NCBI GenBank assembly: GCA_002362175.1
Contig: DETU01000074.1
Span: 688-11,802 of the forward strand
Direction of reading: 5' to 3'
From: Ruminococcus sp. UBA3280
GTDB taxonomy: Bacteria; Bacillota; Clostridia; Oscillospirales; Ruminococcaceae
Length of the DNA: 11,115 bases
Shown here: one piece after another, positions 1 through 7,384 of the stretch
How the letters are laid out: the number at the start of each line of letters is the position of its first letter
Numbering within the stretch: the stretch's first letter is position 1
Notes under the pieces: generated by a model
Databases searched by the model: none
The model's input: only the letters and a program-made list of their open reading frames with translations
Told to the model about the DNA's origin: nothing
Position numbers and translations under genes: made by a program

Positions 1-1308
1 GCTCACATTCAGGAATTTGAAGCAGAATGGAAAAACCGTAAAGCACGCCGTCGTGGCGACGAAGAATATGAACCGCTTTACACTATGAACGAAGCTATAG
101 GTGCGTCGGAACTTTTTGTCCCGCACCCATACGAAACACCGTTTGAAATAAGTGAGGGAATTACCGTATCATTCAGGGACGCAGGACACCTTTTAGGTTC
201 TTCAAGTGTAATAATAGACCTTACCGAAAATGATGTGAAACGCCGAATAGTATTTTCGGGAGACATAGGAAATATAAATCAGCCACTTATCCGTGACCCT
301 CAGTACATTGAAAGTGCTGACTATGTTATAATGGAATCAACTTACGGAAATCGTATCCATGACCGCCCGACAGACTATGTGACCGCCCTTGCCAACGTTC
401 TTCAGAAAACCTTTGATAAAGGTGGAAGTGTTATTATCCCCTCTTTTGCGGTCGGAAGAACACAGGAAATGCTTTATTTCATACGTCAGATAAAATCCGA
501 CAAAATGATAAAGGGACATGACGGTTTTCCCGTATATGTGGACAGTCCGCTTGCAAACGAAGCTACCGACATTTTTATAAACAACCGTGAAAGCTGTTAT
601 GACGAAGAAGCATTATCATTTGTAAGGCACGGAATAAATCCGATAGCTTTTGATGGTCTTATAAGAACTCTCACAAGCGACGACTCCCGTGCAATAAACA
701 GTGATTCACGACCGAAAGTAATTATTTCGGCAAGCGGAATGTGCGAGGCAGGACGTATCAAGCATCATCTGAAACACAATCTGTGGAAACCCGAAAACAC
801 TATACTTTTTGTCGGTTATCAGGCAATCAACACTCTCGGCAGAAGTATTGTTGACGGTGCAAGAAAAGTAAAACTTTTTGGTGAAACCGTAACAGTATCA
901 GCAAAAATACAACAGTTACCGGGTGTAAGCGGTCACGCAGATTCAGCAGGTCTTATGAAATGGGCAGAATCAATTTCAGGAGTAAGAAAATTCTTTATAA
1001 ATCACGGCGATTCTTCTTCGTCTGAAACTTTTGCACAGAAACTCCGTGACGAACTCGGTGCGGACGTTTATGTTCCATATAGCAGTGCTGAATTTGATAT
1101 AACAAACGGCATTGTCACCGTTGATGCAGAACCACGCCCCATTGCGAAAAAATCACAACATTCAAACGAAAATATCAACTACAATAACCTTATTATTGCT
1201 TCTGAACGACTTGCACGGCTTATTCAGAATTCGTCAGGACGTACAAATGCCGATATGAGACAGCTTACCGACGCTATCAACAGACTTTGCGACAACTGGA
1301 AACTTTAA
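1..1308 (+). CDS. beta-CASP metallo-beta-lactamase fold RNA hydrolase (3' part)
   Basis: This is the C-terminal 435 residues of an MBL-fold nuclease of the YSH1/CPSF-73 type. The reading frame is open from base 1, so the true start and the HxHxDH metal motif lie upstream; the ATG at base 85 is internal. Numbering by window codon, visible active-site elements are the motif 3 His (H63, in AGHLLGS), the motif 4 Asp (D88, in FSGDIG), the beta-CASP motif A acid (E112, in MESTYGNR), the conserved SGM-GR-HH segment (245-256), motif B (H312, in SGHAD) and motif C (H335, in NHGD). Family members bind two zinc ions and cut RNA as endo- or exonucleases in the cytoplasm. All expected ligands in the visible part are kept, so it is probably active. 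The RNA target is unknown. A roughly 70-residue tail follows the core, and no clear terminator follows the gene. Confidence 0.9.
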   Translation, partial: AHIQEFEAEWKNRKARRRGDEEYEPLYTMNEAIGASELFVPHPYETPFEISEGITVSFRDAGHLLGSSSVIIDLTENDVKRRIVFSGDIGNINQPLIRDPQYIESADYVIMESTYGNRIHDRPTDYVTALANVLQKTFDKGGSVIIPSFAVGRTQEMLYFIRQIKSDKMIKGHDGFPVYVDSPLANEATDIFINNRESCYDEEALSFVRHGINPIAFDGLIRTLTSDDSRAINSDSRPKVIISASGMCEAGRIKHHLKHNLWKPENTILFVGYQAINTLGRSIVDGARKVKLFGETVTVSAKIQQLPGVSGHADSAGLMKWAESISGVRKFFINHGDSSSSETFAQKLRDELGADVYVPYSSAEFDITNGIVTVDAEPRPIAKKSQHSNENINYNNLIIASERLARLIQNSSGRTNADMRQLTDAINRLCDNWKL

Positions 1309-1361
1309 AGATGTTATTTTTGATATTATTGACAAAATTTATACCGAAAGTTTGTTCATAC

Positions 1362-1394
1362 TGAAAAAATTTGTTTAAAGCATTGATTTTTTCA
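1362..1394. repeat. AT-rich inverted repeat over the -35 of the LRR gene promoter
   Basis: TGAAAAAAT at 1362-1370 is mirrored by ATTTTTTCA at 1386-1394, giving 9-bp arms around a 15-base centre. The right arm overlaps the -35 hexamer at 1383-1388. It could be a regulator site or a weak transcription-end structure for the upstream nuclease gene, but A/T runs make chance arms of this kind fairly likely. Confidence 0.3.
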
Positions 1395-1411
1395 AAGATA
1401 TATGATATAAT
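1383..1411 (+). promoter_or_regulatory. sigma-A promoter of the LRR-dockerin gene
   Basis: The -35 is TTGATT (1383-1388) and the -10 is TATAAT (1406-1411), with a 17-bp spacer. A TGn extended -10 element lies at 1403-1405. Transcription should begin near 1418, giving a leader of about 60 bases that carries the ribosome site AAAGGTGG (1467-1474) six bases before the ATG at 1481. The LRR gene therefore seems to be transcribed independently of the nuclease gene upstream. Confidence 0.75.
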
Positions 1412-1480
1412 TATTTTCAATAAGTATAGAAACTTATATTATCAAATCAAATTATATCAATTCAAGAAAGGTGGAAATTT

Positions 1481-4400
1481 ATGAAAAAAATAATTTCAGC
1501 TCTTGCTGCAATTCTTTGTGTTACGGGAAGTATGGCTGTTATGAGCGGTGTACCGTTTTATAAAAATGCTGATAGTTCCGCTGTTGTTGCTTATGCAGCA
1601 GATGCCATAGGCGGTATATATGCAGACAGCTATAATTACCAATATGCAGATACTTCCGTTTATACAACCAAAATCTCTCAGATTAAAGTTTCTATAAAAG
1701 ATGAGAACAACAAGGCTGTTGACCATACTTCATGGGAGGACAGCAATGGCAATACATACTCAATATACGGAATAACAATAACTTCAAAGGAAAAAGGTAA
1801 AAACGTTACAAATCTTCAGGAATACCGCATAGGTCTTACAAAACCTAAAGAAACAAATCTTGATATGACTATGAATGATGTCATTACTGTTCCCGAAGAA
1901 GTGAAAAGCTATATTTCTCAGAAATACAGCAAGGAAATTACAGGTGATACGGCGACCGTTATCGGTGACAACGCACTTGCCGGCTCATATCTTAAGACGA
2001 TTGACCTTGACGGCATAGAGTACATAGGTGCAAAAGCTTTCAGCAAATGTCAGTATATTACGGAAATAACAATCCCCCCGTCAGTAAAGTTCATAGGTTC
2101 AAATGCATTTGAAAACAGCGGTCTGAAAACACTCATAGTAAAAAATGAAATGCCTGTAATCCCTGAAGGTTTATGTTTGGGAACAAAGCTTACAAACATT
2201 ACATTCGCTCACCCCGAATATATAAGAAATATCGGTGCTTCTGCTTTCAAGGCAACACCACTTGGTCAGCCTTTCTTTGCAGAATGGTATGGTAAGGACG
2301 TTTCAAAATATGAAGTTCTCACAGTCAGCGACAGTGCTTTTGAAAACTGTACTTCAATCAAATCCGTAAAAATGCCCGACAATCTCGTGGCACTCGGCAA
2401 GATGGTATTCAAAGGCAATACCAGCCTCAGCACCCTTGTTTTCGGAAAGAATACCATTCAGGCAGACAGGGAATGTTTCAGAAACTGTACCGCTCTTGAT
2501 ACGATAACTTTCAATAATGTTCTTGATTCACTCGGCGGAGGTGCTTTTCAGGGCTGTACCGCACTCAAAACAATATCAGGACTCCCTAACAGTCTTTATG
2601 ACTGGACTCCAGAAGATGAAAATGAGGGACGAGGTTTCGGCGGAGGAGTATTTGCCGACTGTACATCGCTTGTTTCTGCTGACCTTCCGTCATCACTCAC
2701 AAGAATCCCCGAAAATTGCTTTGCAGGCTGTACAGCACTTAAAACAGTTTATAATGCGGGAAATATCGTAAAAATCAAAAGCGGAGCATTCAAAAACTGT
2801 AAGAGCCTTCTTGAAGCCGTATACATGGACGTAACGGAAATTGAAAAAGAAGCTTTCCTCAACTGTTCAAGTCTGCACACTGTTTCAGTTCCAAAGACGG
2901 ATATTATCGGAGAATCTGCTTTCAAAGGCTGTTTAAAAATGGAAATATTTGAAGCAGGTGAATGTTCGTCTGTAGGCAACCACGCTCTTGACGGCTGTTC
3001 CTCAATGACTGCAATAACTCTCCTTTCCGATTCCTATGGTGAATACGTTTTTGCAAACTGTTCAAAAGCAAAGACCATAAAAATAAAAACGGACAATATG
3101 GAGAAAACTTCTGTAGGTATGTTCTCGGGTTGTTCGTCGCTCACTTCAATTGACGGTGATATTTCGGGAATTACAATTATAGGAAAAGAAACTTTTGCAA
3201 ACTGTACTTCACTTGAAAATATAAATCTTCCCTCACTCAGAATTATTGAGGAAAGCGGTTTCATGAACTGTACTAAACTTAAAAGTATTTCAGCAAGTGA
3301 AAATGCAATAAAAGCAGAGGACTACGGTGCAAAATGTTTCCAGAACTGTACTGCACTTACTGTTGACGTTACAGGAACTATCTCCACAATCGGTGCTAAT
3401 GCATTCCAGAAAAGCGGTATAACAAATATCAATCTTAACGGAATGACAGGCGGTACTGTAGTAGTCGGAGCATCTGCATTTGCAGACTGTCCAAACCTTA
3501 CACACGCAATAATCCTGTCTGAAAAAGTAGCGGAATTTTCTATAGGAGCAGGTGTATTTACAAACTGTCCGATAATCGAAACGGTTATTTATGAAGGTCC
3601 TGTAATTACGAACGATATGTTTAAGAACTGTACTCTCCTTACAAGAGTTGAAACAAATGCAACAACTATAGGTGAAAGTGCATTTGAAAACTGCACAAGC
3701 CTTATTGAAGTTGACGCAAGAAAGAGTTTCCCGACTGCTCCGATTATTGCAAAGGAAATCGCAGGAGCTGCTTTCAAGAACTGTTCAAGCCTTATCTATC
3801 TCCCCTCAAACACTTCCACAACATTCAGCGGAAAAGAACAGTACTACGGCTGTGAGTCAATCAAATCGGCTCAGACAAGTCTCCTCACTGAAAATATGTT
3901 CTATGGCTGTACAAACCTCAGCGACATCACTTTAAAGGGCATAATTTCCACACCAAAAGGTGCTTTTCAGAACTGCACAAGCCTTACAAATCTTGACCTT
4001 AAAAACTTTATAACTATCGGTGCAAACAGTTTTGCAGGTTCAGGTCTTACTTCCGTAACAATAGACAACGCACAGACCATTGACATAAGTGCATTCAATG
4101 GCTGTAAAGACCTGACATCAATTAATGTGAGTGCAAAGGAAATCAAAAAGACCGCTTTTGCAAACTGCATTTTCCTTGAAAAAGCAGACGTATTCACCGA
4201 AACAATCGGAGACAGTGCTTTTTCAGGCTGTGCGTCTCTCAGAGACCTCACATTGCAGACAAGTTCAACACGCAAACTTTCTTCTGTAGGTACTAAGGCA
4301 TTTATTAACTGTAATGTTCTCTATGAAGTTATAGTACCGGGAAATCCGACTATCGCAAGCAGTGCATTCGGTTTCATAAACAATACAAAAGTTAATCCTG

Positions 4401-4702
4401 ATTTCTTACTTGTCGGTGAATCTGGTTCATCTGTTCAGACATATGCCGACAAATACAATGTTGCATTCCAGGACGTAAGCACTTTCAATCTTGATGAACG
4501 CCGTCAGAACAGAAACACTCCCGGCGATGTAGACGGTAACTCAATTATCTCAACCGTCGATGCAGTAAAGCTTCAGAGCTGGCTTGCCGGCAAACAGACA
4601 ACAGGTATAATCGGTACAAATATGGATTTGAACGGCGACGGACGTTGCGATTCATTTGACCTTGTACTTCTCAAACAAAAAATTATAGAAACTAACCAAT
4701 AA
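1481..4702 (+). CDS. secreted BspA-type leucine-rich repeat protein with C-terminal type I dockerin
   Basis: This is a 1073-residue exported protein. Residues 1-40 form a signal peptide (KK, hydrophobic core, probable cleavage near AYA-ADA). Residues about 41-155 are a unique N-terminal region I do not recognise. Residues about 161-996 hold some 34 LRR_5 (BspA/TpLRR) repeats of the form AFxNCTSLxxI, ending in the usual GESGSSVQTYADKYN-like cap. Residues 1014-1073 are a dockerin with two calcium loops: D1016/D1018/N1020/S1024/D1027 and D1049/N1051/D1053/D1057/D1060. Dockerins bind cohesins on scaffoldins, so the protein is probably displayed on a cellulosome or cell-surface cohesin. BspA-like repeats usually mediate binding to proteins or surfaces; no catalytic domain is seen. 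The start is supported by AAAGGTGG six bases upstream. It has its own promoter and terminator, so it is monocistronic. The ligand is unknown. Confidence 0.93.
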   Translation: MKKIISALAAILCVTGSMAVMSGVPFYKNADSSAVVAYAADAIGGIYADSYNYQYADTSVYTTKISQIKVSIKDENNKAVDHTSWEDSNGNTYSIYGITITSKEKGKNVTNLQEYRIGLTKPKETNLDMTMNDVITVPEEVKSYISQKYSKEITGDTATVIGDNALAGSYLKTIDLDGIEYIGAKAFSKCQYITEITIPPSVKFIGSNAFENSGLKTLIVKNEMPVIPEGLCLGTKLTNITFAHPEYIRNIGASAFKATPLGQPFFAEWYGKDVSKYEVLTVSDSAFENCTSIKSVKMPDNLVALGKMVFKGNTSLSTLVFGKNTIQADRECFRNCTALDTITFNNVLDSLGGGAFQGCTALKTISGLPNSLYDWTPEDENEGRGFGGGVFADCTSLVSADLPSSLTRIPENCFAGCTALKTVYNAGNIVKIKSGAFKNCKSLLEAVYMDVTEIEKEAFLNCSSLHTVSVPKTDIIGESAFKGCLKMEIFEAGECSSVGNHALDGCSSMTAITLLSDSYGEYVFANCSKAKTIKIKTDNMEKTSVGMFSGCSSLTSIDGDISGITIIGKETFANCTSLENINLPSLRIIEESGFMNCTKLKSISASENAIKAEDYGAKCFQNCTALTVDVTGTISTIGANAFQKSGITNINLNGMTGGTVVVGASAFADCPNLTHAIILSEKVAEFSIGAGVFTNCPIIETVIYEGPVITNDMFKNCTLLTRVETNATTIGESAFENCTSLIEVDARKSFPTAPIIAKEIAGAAFKNCSSLIYLPSNTSTTFSGKEQYYGCESIKSAQTSLLTENMFYGCTNLSDITLKGIISTPKGAFQNCTSLTNLDLKNFITIGANSFAGSGLTSVTIDNAQTIDISAFNGCKDLTSINVSAKEIKKTAFANCIFLEKADVFTETIGDSAFSGCASLRDLTLQTSSTRKLSSVGTKAFINCNVLYEVIVPGNPTIASSAFGFINNTKVNPDFLLVGESGSSVQTYADKYNVAFQDVSTFNLDERRQNRNTPGDVDGNSIISTVDAVKLQSWLAGKQTTGIIGTNMDLNGDGRCDSFDLVLLKQKIIETNQ
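1961..4468 (+). repeat. tandem BspA-type LRR-coding array (about 34 units)
   Basis: Units of about 20-30 codons recur with the core (A/V/C/M)F-x-(N/G/D)-C-(T/S)-(S/A)-L-x-x-(I/V). By eye there are about 34 units, and about 27 carry the Cys. Units lacking it include those starting AFENS, AFKAT, VFKGN, AFQKS and SFAGS. The repeated coding sequence opens many long spurious frames on both strands, which should not be annotated as genes. Confidence 0.85.
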
Positions 4703-4709
4703 TATAAAA

Positions 4710-4740
4710 ACTCCCCTGTATCGTTCAGGGGAGTAATTTT
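4710..4740. terminator. bidirectional rho-independent terminator between convergent genes
   Basis: ACTCCCCTG (4710-4718) pairs perfectly with CAGGGGAGT (4726-4734) around a 7-base loop. On the plus strand it is followed by AATTTTTT, ending the LRR-dockerin transcript. On the minus strand the hairpin is followed by TTTTT (complement of 4706-4710), ending the CotH-family transcript, whose stop codon is only six bases away from the stem. Confidence 0.9.
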
Positions 4741-7173
4741 TTATTTGTAAACAGCTTTTATCGTGAGGTCACTTTCGGGGGCAATACTTATTTCAGGCGT
4801 TTTAAGTTCTTTTGTGGGAATCCCGTCACCGCTTATCTCCCACTTCACAAATTTATAACCCGAATTTGCTTCTGCTTTAAGAGTAATGCTGTAATCGGAA
4901 AAATACTGTCCGCTCCAGCTGTTTCCCGAAAAATCGGGATTAATTGTATTTATTGTAACATTTCCCTGTTTGGCATTGTTTTTTACGGTGACACTATTAA
5001 GCGAACCGCTGAGACCAAGTGCATTTTTAAGGCTGTCCGACGCGTATGTAAAACGGTTTCTGTAAAATTCTTCTATAACATCACATTCGCTGTCAAACCT
5101 GCTCACACCGTTTGACTGAATAAAAGAACTTGCATAGAATCTTTCACAGGTATCAAGAATCTGCTGACGGTAAGTCTCTCTGTAATAATCAATAATTTTA
5201 TCTGTTCTTTCAGGACTGAAATTATAATTTGCCATGTCCATAAAAGTAATGCAGAACTTATTTTTAAAATCGGGATTACGTAACAGTTTTGTGAAAGTAA
5301 GACTGATATAATCGTTATATCCCCTTATTCTTCTGAAAACATCAGACGTACAGACCGTATCGCTGTTTTTGTAAAGACCCGTAGAAAAATCAGTATCAAA
5401 AAGAAACATTCTCCATTTACCGTCTGAATATGGATTAGACTTGTCAATCTTATCTGAACGCCATACGGCAAAATTATTCCATGGCCAGTCGGAATTACAC
5501 CAGTAAATCTGCATACTGAAATATTCAATCAAACTGTCAATATCAACTTTACTGCAAAACTCCTTGTAATTTTCTTCAACAGTCATATCGGAATACGCTG
5601 ATTTTTTAATAAGACTGTTCCAGTCATTCAAATCTTCTTCCGTTCCTTCCTCAACTTCACTGTTTTTTATAATAGCAACGTTTTTCTTTTTGATGCCGTA
5701 ATGATTTTTAATATAGCTGTCGTCTACCTTCTCGGTAAGGGTATAGAATCCCCAGAACTCACCATCAATAAAAACCATACATTCATTCATTGACTGCATT
5801 GTAAGGTTGCGGTCACTGACAAGCTTCTGATTGATATTGTCCCTAAGATAAGAATACGCCGTATCATTTCCCGCATTTCTGAGGACAACGGAATCATACT
5901 TTTCTATTACTTTTCCATCAATACAGTTCACGGCATTTCCGTCAAAGAAATCGTACTCAAGCTTTGAATTTCCGTATTCTTCACGAGCATATATATTGAA
6001 ACTTTTCTGCGGTGTTGACCGTGAAGTTGCCCCCTTTATGCGTATACCGACATTTTGTGAAACAACTTTTTTACCCTTGTCAAACACCTCAAAAACCGCT
6101 TCACGTTCCCAGTCTTTGCCTTTCTGCGTATAGTTTGCCTGTTTGTTCCAAGCCTCAATACTGCTTGAATTGTATATATCATATATTCTTCCCTTTACAT
6201 ATATACCCGTGTTATAGTCAAAAAGATTGTCGGGGTCTGTGACGAGTGAAACAACTTTCATATCCTTATAATAAGATGAGTTTGTCTTTCCGAGAAAATA
6301 AACGGCTGTAATTATTTTACTCTTACGTCCGACTTCATCAACCGCAACGGCACGTATAACAAAAGCTTTATCAACATTTTTTCTCGGAGCAACTGCACCA
6401 TATGAACTTATATCCGTCCTTGCACTATACAGATTAGGTGTGTCCGACTTGTCGTAAACTCTTATATTGGCGTTGTATTTTGTCGAATTAACAGACGGTT
6501 CACTTCCGTCAAGAGTATAATAAACGGTTGTCCCCTGAGGAACATCAACAGAAAGCATAAAATCCTTGTCATAGAATCCGCTTTCATGCGAGAAAGACGG
6601 CTCGTCAACTACAATTACTTCATTCGGGGAAATATTGCTTTTATCCGGTGTACAGTCAAGATTAAAGTATTCTCCGCTTCCGTCGGGATACTGACCATAT
6701 GAAGTATCGGCTTCAATACGACCAAAAGTAACTCTGTCCATTTCTTTTCCGAATCGGTTTGTAAGAACAAGCATATTTTCATCTGATGAAAAATCCAGCG
6801 GTGCTGTTTTTATATCCTCATGTTCCGCCATATCACAGAAAATAACTTTTCTTTCTCCTGACTGTAAAACAACATTGGCAGGAAAACTGAATTTATAAGG
6901 GTTTGTCGGGTCGTCGGAAAATCCCCAGCCACTTATATCAGCAGGATATTTTGAGGCATTGTATATTTCAGCCCATGCACAAACAGTGCCGTCGGGTGCT
7001 TTGTAAAAACTATTTTCAGTACAGATTTCATTTATGCTTACCCCGATAACCGACTTTGCGGAATATACGTCAAACGGAAAAATTTCTGACAAATTCAGAA
7101 TCACAGCAAAACACAGTATTCCCGAAAATATTCTAAAAACAAAATATTTATTTATGAAAAACACTCCTTTCAA
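4741..7173 (-). CDS. secreted multidomain CotH-family kinase (LTD - chitobiase-C-like - CotH - InlB B-repeat)
   Basis: Exported protein, 810 residues if started at the TTG at 7173. Domains in order: hydrophobic signal segment (about 10-30); lamin-tail-like domain (about 44-175, with AWAEIYN and SGWGFSDDP); chitobiase/Fn3-associated domain (about 190-295, with YYTLDGSEP); CotH kinase-like domain (about 303-690); InlB-type B-repeat (about 725-810, with GYKFVKWEI). CotH hallmarks include GIRIKGATSR (376-385), RNAGND (432-437), GEFWGFYTLTEKVDD (471-485) and FDTDFS (592-597). CotH proteins of Bacillus are kinase-like enzymes that phosphorylate spore-coat proteins; in ruminococci relatives are often secreted and linked to cellulosomes. 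No dockerin or sortase motif is visible here. The substrate is unknown. The best ribosome site lies inside the first codons of this frame, so the true start is probably the AUA at 7155-7153, giving 804 residues. It converges on the LRR-dockerin gene. Confidence 0.9.
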   Translation of the reverse strand: MKGVFFINKYFVFRIFSGILCFAVILNLSEIFPFDVYSAKSVIGVSINEICTENSFYKAPDGTVCAWAEIYNASKYPADISGWGFSDDPTNPYKFSFPANVVLQSGERKVIFCDMAEHEDIKTAPLDFSSDENMLVLTNRFGKEMDRVTFGRIEADTSYGQYPDGSGEYFNLDCTPDKSNISPNEVIVVDEPSFSHESGFYDKDFMLSVDVPQGTTVYYTLDGSEPSVNSTKYNANIRVYDKSDTPNLYSARTDISSYGAVAPRKNVDKAFVIRAVAVDEVGRKSKIITAVYFLGKTNSSYYKDMKVVSLVTDPDNLFDYNTGIYVKGRIYDIYNSSSIEAWNKQANYTQKGKDWEREAVFEVFDKGKKVVSQNVGIRIKGATSRSTPQKSFNIYAREEYGNSKLEYDFFDGNAVNCIDGKVIEKYDSVVLRNAGNDTAYSYLRDNINQKLVSDRNLTMQSMNECMVFIDGEFWGFYTLTEKVDDSYIKNHYGIKKKNVAIIKNSEVEEGTEEDLNDWNSLIKKSAYSDMTVEENYKEFCSKVDIDSLIEYFSMQIYWCNSDWPWNNFAVWRSDKIDKSNPYSDGKWRMFLFDTDFSTGLYKNSDTVCTSDVFRRIRGYNDYISLTFTKLLRNPDFKNKFCITFMDMANYNFSPERTDKIIDYYRETYRQQILDTCERFYASSFIQSNGVSRFDSECDVIEEFYRNRFTYASDSLKNALGLSGSLNSVTVKNNAKQGNVTINTINPDFSGNSWSGQYFSDYSITLKAEANSGYKFVKWEISGDGIPTKELKTPEISIAPESDLTIKAVYK
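7162..7170 (-). promoter_or_regulatory. strong ribosome site that points to an AUA start codon
   Basis: On the minus strand AAAGGAGTG (7170-7162) lies immediately after the TTG that opens the frame. It cannot serve that TTG, nor the GTG it contains. The in-frame codon at normal spacing (8 bases after GGAG) is ATA at 7155-7153. The predicted transcript start near 7182 leaves only about nine bases before the TTG, with no other ribosome site. Confidence 0.6.
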
Positions 7174-7188
7174 TCACACAATATGCCT

Positions 7189-7217
7189 ATTATAACATAA
7201 TGTGAGATTTTTGTAAA
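7189..7217 (-). promoter_or_regulatory. sigma-A promoter of the CotH-family gene
   Basis: Read on the minus strand: -35 TTTACA (7217-7212), 17-bp spacer and -10 TATAAT (7194-7189). A TGT triplet directly before the -10 (7197-7195) makes it an extended -10 promoter. The start is expected at an A near 7182. It lies back-to-back with the promoter of the EAL gene, their hexamers about 90 bases apart. Confidence 0.75.
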
Positions 7218-7304
7218 GAATAAGGCAAAAGAATATGAACGTCAAATTATCGGTGTAAAATATGTTTAAAATTAACAAATTTTTTTCAAATATGGTGAAC
7301 AGGG

Positions 7305-7333
7305 TTGAAATTTTAGTCAAAGTATGGTATAAT
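7305..7333 (+). promoter_or_regulatory. sigma-A promoter of the PAS-GGDEF-EAL gene
   Basis: The -35 is TTGAAA (7305-7310) and the -10 is TATAAT (7328-7333), with a 17-bp spacer and TGG directly before the -10. Transcription should begin near 7340. The roughly 45-base leader opens with a small weak stem (AAAATC 7340-7345 with GATTTT 7353-7358) and ends with the ribosome site AAGGAGG (7371-7377) seven bases before the ATG. It is too short for a c-di-GMP riboswitch. Confidence 0.75.
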
Positions 7334-7384
7334 GAAATGAAAATCTGTAAAGGATTTTACCGAAAGCGATAAGGAGGACTGAAA

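Noticed and set aside
85..1308. ATG at base 85 as the start of the nuclease gene
   Set aside because: The frame is open back to base 1 and the upstream residues (AHIQEFEAEWKNRK) are typical of the family, so this ATG is internal and the gene is cut by the window edge.
1329..1361. TTGACA at 1329-1334 as the -35 of the LRR gene promoter
   Set aside because: No acceptable -10 lies 16-18 bases downstream, whereas TTGATT-17-TGATATAAT further on is a complete promoter.
2517..4275. Several 60-100 residue frames on both strands inside the LRR gene
   Set aside because: They are shadows of the repeat-rich coding sequence, lack ribosome sites and show no recognisable domain.
6012..6242. 76-residue plus-strand frame inside the CotH gene
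   Set aside because: It is antisense to a conserved coding region, has no ribosome site and its composition (Cys/Pro/Tyr/His rich) fits a shadow.
7340..7384. Leader of the EAL gene as a c-di-GMP or other riboswitch
   Set aside because: The leader is about 45 bases with only a weak 6-bp stem; no known riboswitch core motif is present.
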